Made by a program: the position numbers and the translations under genes | Origin: UBA9732 sp963649615 | GTDB taxonomy: Bacteria > Spirochaetota > Spirochaetia > Sphaerochaetales > Sphaerochaetaceae | Length of the DNA stretch: 37,934 nucleotides | Direction: 5' to 3' | Assembly (NCBI GenBank): GCA_963649615.1 | Contig: CAVJIN010000012.1 | Span: 1-37,934, forward strand | Notes under the pieces: model-generated | What the model was told of the DNA's origin: nothing | What the model saw: only the letters and a program-made list of their open reading frames with translations | The model's database searches: none | Shown here: one piece after another, positions 33,754 through 37,934 of the stretch | Layout of the letters: each line of letters opens with the position of its first letter | How positions within the stretch are numbered: position 1 is the stretch's first letter

Positions 33754-34341
33754 ATGGGAGAACAAAATCTAGACTTTCAAAAACAAAAATATTTGCTCGT
33801 TGCAAGCGATATTCACAACAACGAACACGCTTTTGAAGAACTTACAAAAATTGCAAATCACCCCAATTGCATTGCTTTTCTTTACGCTGGAGATTTAAAT
33901 GTAGAAAACTATTTCATTGGGGAAATTCTACGCTATAGAAACTTTGTTTTTTTACCCGTTCTTGGTAACTGCGATAATCCTTGGGCCTTTTGTGACATTA
34001 ATGTTCCACAACCACCATATTACAGAACGTTGTGCTATTCCAATAATAGCGGAAGACTTGATATTTATATGTCACATGGGCATTTATATCCATTTCCAGC
34101 AGAGGAAAATACAGGCAACAAACACTTTAATTTAGTTATAAACGGACATAGCCATGTAGGCCTTATACAGCAAGAAAAGAACACAATCCTCTTTAACCCA
34201 GGTTCTCCTTCTCTACCTAGAGGCAACTGTATTCCTTCTTATGGTATTGTTTTAATTCCAAGTTCAGGTTGCTTTAGCGTTGAACTTAGAAAATTTGAGA
34301 GCAATACACTTCTTTCTCAAGAGGCAATACCTTTGAATTAA
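33754..34341 (+). CDS. YfcE/MJ0936-type metallophosphodiesterase
   Basis: This 195-residue protein has all five calcineurin-like phosphoesterase motifs: D19-x-H21 (SDIHNN), D47 (AGDLN), N72 (GNCD), H108 (SHGH), and H132/H134 (NGHSH), followed by NPGSPSLPRG. It is a soluble two-metal phosphodiesterase of the YfcE family, with in-vitro activity on artificial phosphodiesters and unknown physiological substrate. The start ATG 33754 has an AGGG site 8 nt upstream and fits the promoter position. Its last 78 bp overlap the convergent AOR-family gene. Confidence 0.93.
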   Translation: MGEQNLDFQKQKYLLVASDIHNNEHAFEELTKIANHPNCIAFLYAGDLNVENYFIGEILRYRNFVFLPVLGNCDNPWAFCDINVPQPPYYRTLCYSNNSGRLDIYMSHGHLYPFPAEENTGNKHFNLVINGHSHVGLIQQEKNTILFNPGSPSLPRGNCIPSYGIVLIPSSGCFSVELRKFESNTLLSQEAIPLN

Positions 34342-36153
34342 ATCAAAAATTGGAACAATCTCATTTGTTTTGGCATTACTCTCTGGATCTACAGAAAAAT
34401 GAGGAGGTAAATTTTCAAAAGAATCCTTTAACATGTCATACCCCAAAGCTTTGTTTGTTTCATAAATAAGAATCCAACACAAATTGCCAAGACTAAGAAT
34501 ATCCTCGTCAGAAACTGGAACCTTTAACAAAGAATTGAGAATTTCAGCAAAAAGCTTTGGTTTTAGCATTTTTATAGCCGAACTCGGTATAATTTTTGAG
34601 GCTATTTTAATAAATTTCTGATTATCTACCATAATAGGTACAATCAAAGAAGAAAGCATACCAAAACTTGAAAGCCCCATTGAAAGAGTCTCATTAAAGA
34701 CAGCCCAAAGAGCGGGATCTTTACTACAAAGATTTGAAGAAATCTCAAACTGATTGTGAATGCCAAGTCCCATTACATCTGTTATTGCTTGAGAAAATGC
34801 ACCCCTATAGTCATAAGGACCACACTCGAGTCCCCTAATCTCATAAGCAAAAGAACTATCTTCATATGCCAAACCTAGAGTCTTAACTCCAAAGCTTAGG
34901 GGCTCGCCTAGTCCAACTCTCTTTGCAATCATTTCAATAAGCGGTAAAACGCATTCATTTTTGGTAAAATCAAAGTCTTTCTCTAAGGCAGTAAACAGGC
35001 CAACCTCTTTTGCTTGCAAAGCCCAGCCCAAAACATTACCAGTTGAGATTGGATCAAGCCCCATATCAAGGCACAAGGCCTCTCTAACCATTATTTTATT
35101 AACATCAAAACATTCCAAATTTGATCCAAGCATCAAAAGAGATTGATAGTCAGGTAAAACAAAACCATCATTATTTAGGTGCTTGCAAAGGATTGGACAA
35201 TTGACGCAACCTATGTGTTCTTTTCCAAATCGTCTTGTTACTTCTTCTCCACTTAAATGAAAAAGCCTAGGGTCTGTTCTTCTTCTAAAATTACTTACCG
35301 GAGCCCAACCATAATGGTTTGCATTGGAGATAAGACAAGCAGAGCCACTGCTTTGCATTTGAATACAATGGAAACTCTCGGCACAAGTTTTTCTTATCTT
35401 TTCAATCGCAACTTCCTTCTCCTTATCTTCTAATCCTTTAGCTTCTGAAGAAAAGCCTGTTATGCTTATGGCCTTGATGTTTTTAAATCCAAAGACAGTA
35501 CCCAAACCGCCCCTACCTATTGTAGAGCCTTCACAAACAACACAAGCATATGGAACTTTCTGTTCTCCTGCAGGGCCTATAGACAAAATGGTTCTCGCAG
35601 GATTGGAACCAATAAGACTTTCCATTTGGCTTACGGTATGACCAATAAAAGACTCTGAGGTATTAAATGAAACTCCGCTTTTTTGAATCTCAACTATGGT
35701 GGGACGTCTGAGTCTTCCCATAATTACTAATGCAGCATAGCCAAGACTATCTAGCCGCATTCCAATGGTGTTGGTAACGGCAAATGCAGCCAAAGATTTT
35801 GTTACTGGAGAAAAAAAAGCACAGCCAACAGTTTCTCCTCCAGGAACACGCATATTCGTTAAAACACTTGAAGTAAAGACTATTGGATTGTCCGCTTCAT
35901 AAGAAGAGGGTAAATTAATATTAAGACCAACAAAACAGGTCCAAAGCCTTGTTGCCAAGGCAGGTCCAGATACGTAGGCATCAAGATAGTCTTGAGGAAT
36001 ATCCCAATCATAGTAGCTTTCTTCAGATAAATTAAGAACAAAGGCTTTTGCAGTCCGTTTTGATAAAAAAGATTCTCGCGCGGGCTTTAGAGAGTCTAAG
36101 ATTTTAAGTTTTTCTTCAAGTTCAACCATATTATCTACCATATTATCAACCAT
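34264..36153 (-). CDS. Aldehyde:ferredoxin oxidoreductase-family protein
   Basis: This 629-residue protein is of the tungsten/molybdenum-pterin AOR family, which oxidises aldehydes to acids with ferredoxin. The N-terminal part has GPALATRLW and the pterin-binding segment with GRGGLGTVFG. Three cluster cysteines are seen at C316-x2-C319-x3-C323 (GCVNCPILC). The fourth cysteine, normally in a late LGxCxF motif, seems to be replaced in LSMGLSSFGM, so cluster binding may be altered. The start is uncertain: 12-bp repeats give three in-frame ATGs (36153, 36141, 36129), none with a good ribosome site, and the first lies 1 nt after the kinase stop codon, suggesting coupling. The 3' end overlaps the YfcE-like gene. 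The substrate is unknown. Confidence 0.85.
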   Translation of the reverse strand: MVDNMVDNMVELEEKLKILDSLKPARESFLSKRTAKAFVLNLSEESYYDWDIPQDYLDAYVSGPALATRLWTCFVGLNINLPSSYEADNPIVFTSSVLTNMRVPGGETVGCAFFSPVTKSLAAFAVTNTIGMRLDSLGYAALVIMGRLRRPTIVEIQKSGVSFNTSESFIGHTVSQMESLIGSNPARTILSIGPAGEQKVPYACVVCEGSTIGRGGLGTVFGFKNIKAISITGFSSEAKGLEDKEKEVAIEKIRKTCAESFHCIQMQSSGSACLISNANHYGWAPVSNFRRRTDPRLFHLSGEEVTRRFGKEHIGCVNCPILCKHLNNDGFVLPDYQSLLMLGSNLECFDVNKIMVREALCLDMGLDPISTGNVLGWALQAKEVGLFTALEKDFDFTKNECVLPLIEMIAKRVGLGEPLSFGVKTLGLAYEDSSFAYEIRGLECGPYDYRGAFSQAITDVMGLGIHNQFEISSNLCSKDPALWAVFNETLSMGLSSFGMLSSLIVPIMVDNQKFIKIASKIIPSSAIKMLKPKLFAEILNSLLKVPVSDEDILSLGNLCWILIYETNKALGYDMLKDSFENLPPHFSVDPESNAKTNEIVPIFDLIQRYCLLRKKCIALKFSKFNAKAT

Positions 36154-36162
36154 ATTATTCGT
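36127..36162. repeat. 12-bp tandem repeat at the start of the AOR-family gene
   Basis: The plus-strand units CATATTATCTAC (36127-36138) and CATATTATCAAC (36139-36150), and a diverged third from 36151, encode MVDN repeats at the N-terminus. Each unit supplies a start codon, and copy-number change would keep the frame. Confidence 0.8.
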
Positions 36163-37855
36163 AATCACTTTCCCCAATAAACTCTCTTAACAAAGAATCA
36201 CTTGGAACCAAATGGGAAGGAATTGGATAGACATTTTCAAGGAAAGAAAGCAATCTCCGTGCCTGAGTATATGCTTCTCCAGAACTTGGCGGAACTTCTT
36301 TTAAAAGAGGCTGAACAAAAGGAGAAAGAACTCCAATTTCATAATCCAAAGCACTGTTGAACATCACATCTGCATTATTTTGATTTGGGAAAATATGTAT
36401 ACGCTCTCCACGAGCAACACTTGGCCACATAAGAAGTGTTTCTTCAGCACTTGAATTACGTGTTCTATAGTCCCTAAGCACTCTTCTAAGTATTCTATCA
36501 TCTGTGGTTGACACTCTATTACAATCATCCATGTTCAATTGCGTTAAAGCAGAAATATATATCTTAAATGCATACTTTGACTCAATTTTTGAAGTAATTT
36601 GCGGATTTAGGCCATGAAGTCCCTCAATTACAAAAATTGTCTTCTCCGTAAGTTTAATGGGTTTGTTCTCGTAATAAGTTTCCTGTTTTGGAAAACTAAA
36701 CTTAGGAAGGTCCACTTCTTTTCCAGAAAACAAGTCCTTCATATTTTGGTCAAATAATGCAATATTTAAAGCATCCAAAGCTTCCAAATCAGGTTTACCA
36801 TCTATATCAAGCGGAGCCTCACAGCGTTTCTTATAGTAATCATCCAAAGATATCCTTATGGGCTCGTGATCTAAAAGTCGTAACTGCTCACAAATACGTT
36901 TTGCAAAAGTAGTCTTTCCAGACGACGATGGTCCCGCCACAAAGACAGCCTTCTTCTTTCCGGCAACAACATTATCAGCAATTTCTGCAATCTTACGTCT
37001 TTGTAGGGTCTCAGACAGTCTCACATACTCTGCTAGCCCATTTTCCGAACAACACTTATTAAGCTCACCAACGCATCTAATACCTAAATATTTCCCCCAC
37101 TTTTTATTCTCCACGTAAACCTTATACATGGCAGAGTTATCACGAGCTTCCACCACGCTTTTCACGTTATTTGCAACAGGATAACGCAACCACATCCCGG
37201 AATTGCCATATTTAGTCAGCTCCCACACACTTAAGACCGATGTATTAGGAGCTATTGGCTCATATGCAATATTGCAATACTTTTGCTTCTTGTTGGATAT
37301 CTCGTAGACCTCAACAAATGGATTATTTTGAGACTCCAAAAGCAATGCGGTAGCATCATAGCCTTCTTCTTTGAAATACTTGATAGCCTCTTGATTTGAA
37401 AGATTTCTGTTTTTGATTTGCAGATTAGATGCAACCAGTTGATGCATTTTATTAGCCAAAGATTTAATCTGAGTTTCTGTGGTTTTGTACTCGTCATCAA
37501 AGCTAAAATAAAAGCCATCTCCCAATGCATGTCCAATAACCAAATGTCTTTTGGGAAAAACCAATTTTGTCGCATAGCACAACAAAAAACATATACTATG
37601 TCTATAAATGCGTCTTCCAAAACTCTCAAAAGCCCTTATTGGCTTAACTTCACAAGACATTTGAATATGACTACTAATAGAACAAAGCTGACCATTAACA
37701 AAAGCACCAATAATTGGATTATCAAGATAATTAATGGATTTTTCACTATAACCTTGCTCTAACAACCCAGCTTTTACAAAAACACTCTCAACTGAGGTAT
37801 ATGCTGGAACTATATAATTTTTTTCATCTATCTTAATTGAAATTTCGTTACTCAT
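36155..37855 (-). CDS. Nucleoside (uridine-like) kinase with TGS/ThrRS-like N-terminal domains
   Basis: This 566-residue protein has a TGS-like domain (about 1-75), a region like the second editing-type domain of threonyl-tRNA synthetase (about 80-190, with RHSICFLL and GHALGDGFYF), and a C-terminal phosphoribulokinase/uridine-kinase domain. The last has P-loop GPSSSGKTT (308-316), the SLDDYYK substrate segment near 340 and VIEGLHGLNP for Walker B. Proteins of this composite type are annotated as uridine or nucleoside kinases in treponemes and clostridia; the true substrate is uncertain. The ATG has no Shine-Dalgarno sequence, and a promoter lies so close that the transcript may be leaderless. 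It is upstream of the AOR-family gene with a 1-nt gap. Confidence 0.9.
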   Translation of the reverse strand: MSNEISIKIDEKNYIVPAYTSVESVFVKAGLLEQGYSEKSINYLDNPIIGAFVNGQLCSISSHIQMSCEVKPIRAFESFGRRIYRHSICFLLCYATKLVFPKRHLVIGHALGDGFYFSFDDEYKTTETQIKSLANKMHQLVASNLQIKNRNLSNQEAIKYFKEEGYDATALLLESQNNPFVEVYEISNKKQKYCNIAYEPIAPNTSVLSVWELTKYGNSGMWLRYPVANNVKSVVEARDNSAMYKVYVENKKWGKYLGIRCVGELNKCCSENGLAEYVRLSETLQRRKIAEIADNVVAGKKKAVFVAGPSSSGKTTFAKRICEQLRLLDHEPIRISLDDYYKKRCEAPLDIDGKPDLEALDALNIALFDQNMKDLFSGKEVDLPKFSFPKQETYYENKPIKLTEKTIFVIEGLHGLNPQITSKIESKYAFKIYISALTQLNMDDCNRVSTTDDRILRRVLRDYRTRNSSAEETLLMWPSVARGERIHIFPNQNNADVMFNSALDYEIGVLSPFVQPLLKEVPPSSGEAYTQARRLLSFLENVYPIPSHLVPSDSLLREFIGESDYE

Positions 37856-37861
37856 GATAGA

Positions 37862-37889
37862 ACTATACCATCATTTTGCAAAAACGCAA
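37862..37889 (-). promoter_or_regulatory. Candidate promoter giving a leaderless kinase transcript
   Basis: On the minus strand -35 TTGCGT (37884-37889), a 16-bp spacer and -10 TATAGT (37862-37867). The ATG begins 7 nt after the -10, the expected transcription start. Inverted repeats TTTGC/GCAAA (over the -35 and spacer) and TTCTC-AAT-GAGAA (37891-37903) may bind a regulator. Confidence 0.55.
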
Positions 37890-37934
37890 ATTCTCAATGA
37901 GAAAGAAGCTCTGGAGAGTGTTGGATTTTTTCAA

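Overview
This 38-kb window is AT-rich bacterial DNA, about 39 % G+C by eye, most likely from a host-associated spirochaete of the Treponema type. The reasons are a solute-binding protein whose signal peptide ends in LFA/GGAQE, a style common in spirochaete periplasmic proteins; a uridine-kinase-like protein with a TGS/ThrRS-like N-terminus, a type I know from treponemes and clostridia; and several lipoprotein signals. This placement is inference, because no rRNA or marker gene is present. There are no tRNAs, CRISPR arrays, insertion sequences or phage genes. A 619-base run of N (1605-2223) interrupts one locus.

Layout. (1) 107-3779, minus strand: two tandem half-ABC exporters, the first losing its 3' end and the second its 5' end in the N gap. 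(2) 3859-7350, minus: a large secreted M16C metallopeptidase with C-terminal SLH-like repeats. (3) 7521-12418, plus: an ABC importer (binding protein, fused double permease, ATPase with a large inserted segment) closed by a strong terminator. (4) 12463-18650: a divergent aspartate-to-threonine cluster. asd, lysC and hom lie on minus; an ACT-domain regulator, thrC and thrH lie on plus. ThrH replaces the usual homoserine kinase. (5) 18617-28993, minus: a tightly spaced run of eleven genes. It encodes a secreted protein with an internal duplication, a gamma-glutamyltransferase-family lipoprotein, two TRAP-large-subunit-like permeases, each followed by a 48/49-residue two-helix membrane protein and a membrane-anchored M14-like zinc hydrolase, a DUF6305-like lipoprotein, a third M14-like lipoprotein and a small hypothetical protein. 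(6) 29176-30657, plus: a GPH-type sugar/cation symporter. (7) 30666-33572, minus: an alpha/beta hydrolase, a YihY-family membrane protein and mannose-6-phosphate isomerase. (8) 33754-37855: a YfcE-like phosphodiesterase (plus) converging on an aldehyde:ferredoxin oxidoreductase-family protein and a nucleoside kinase (minus).

The most interesting part is region 5. It looks like an extracytoplasmic processing-and-uptake system: amide-bond hydrolases on the cell surface or in the periplasm would release products that two TRAP-like permeases import. The unit permease, tiny two-helix protein, M14-like hydrolase occurs twice in the same order and with nearly the same spacing. The two tiny proteins share a C-terminal signature. 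They have no obvious DctP or normal DctQ partner and may be a minimal replacement for the TRAP small subunit. The substrate cannot be read from the sequence.

In region 4 the complete route from aspartate to threonine can be assembled. Homoserine phosphorylation would depend on ThrH, which in the characterised enzyme transfers phosphate from phosphoserine.
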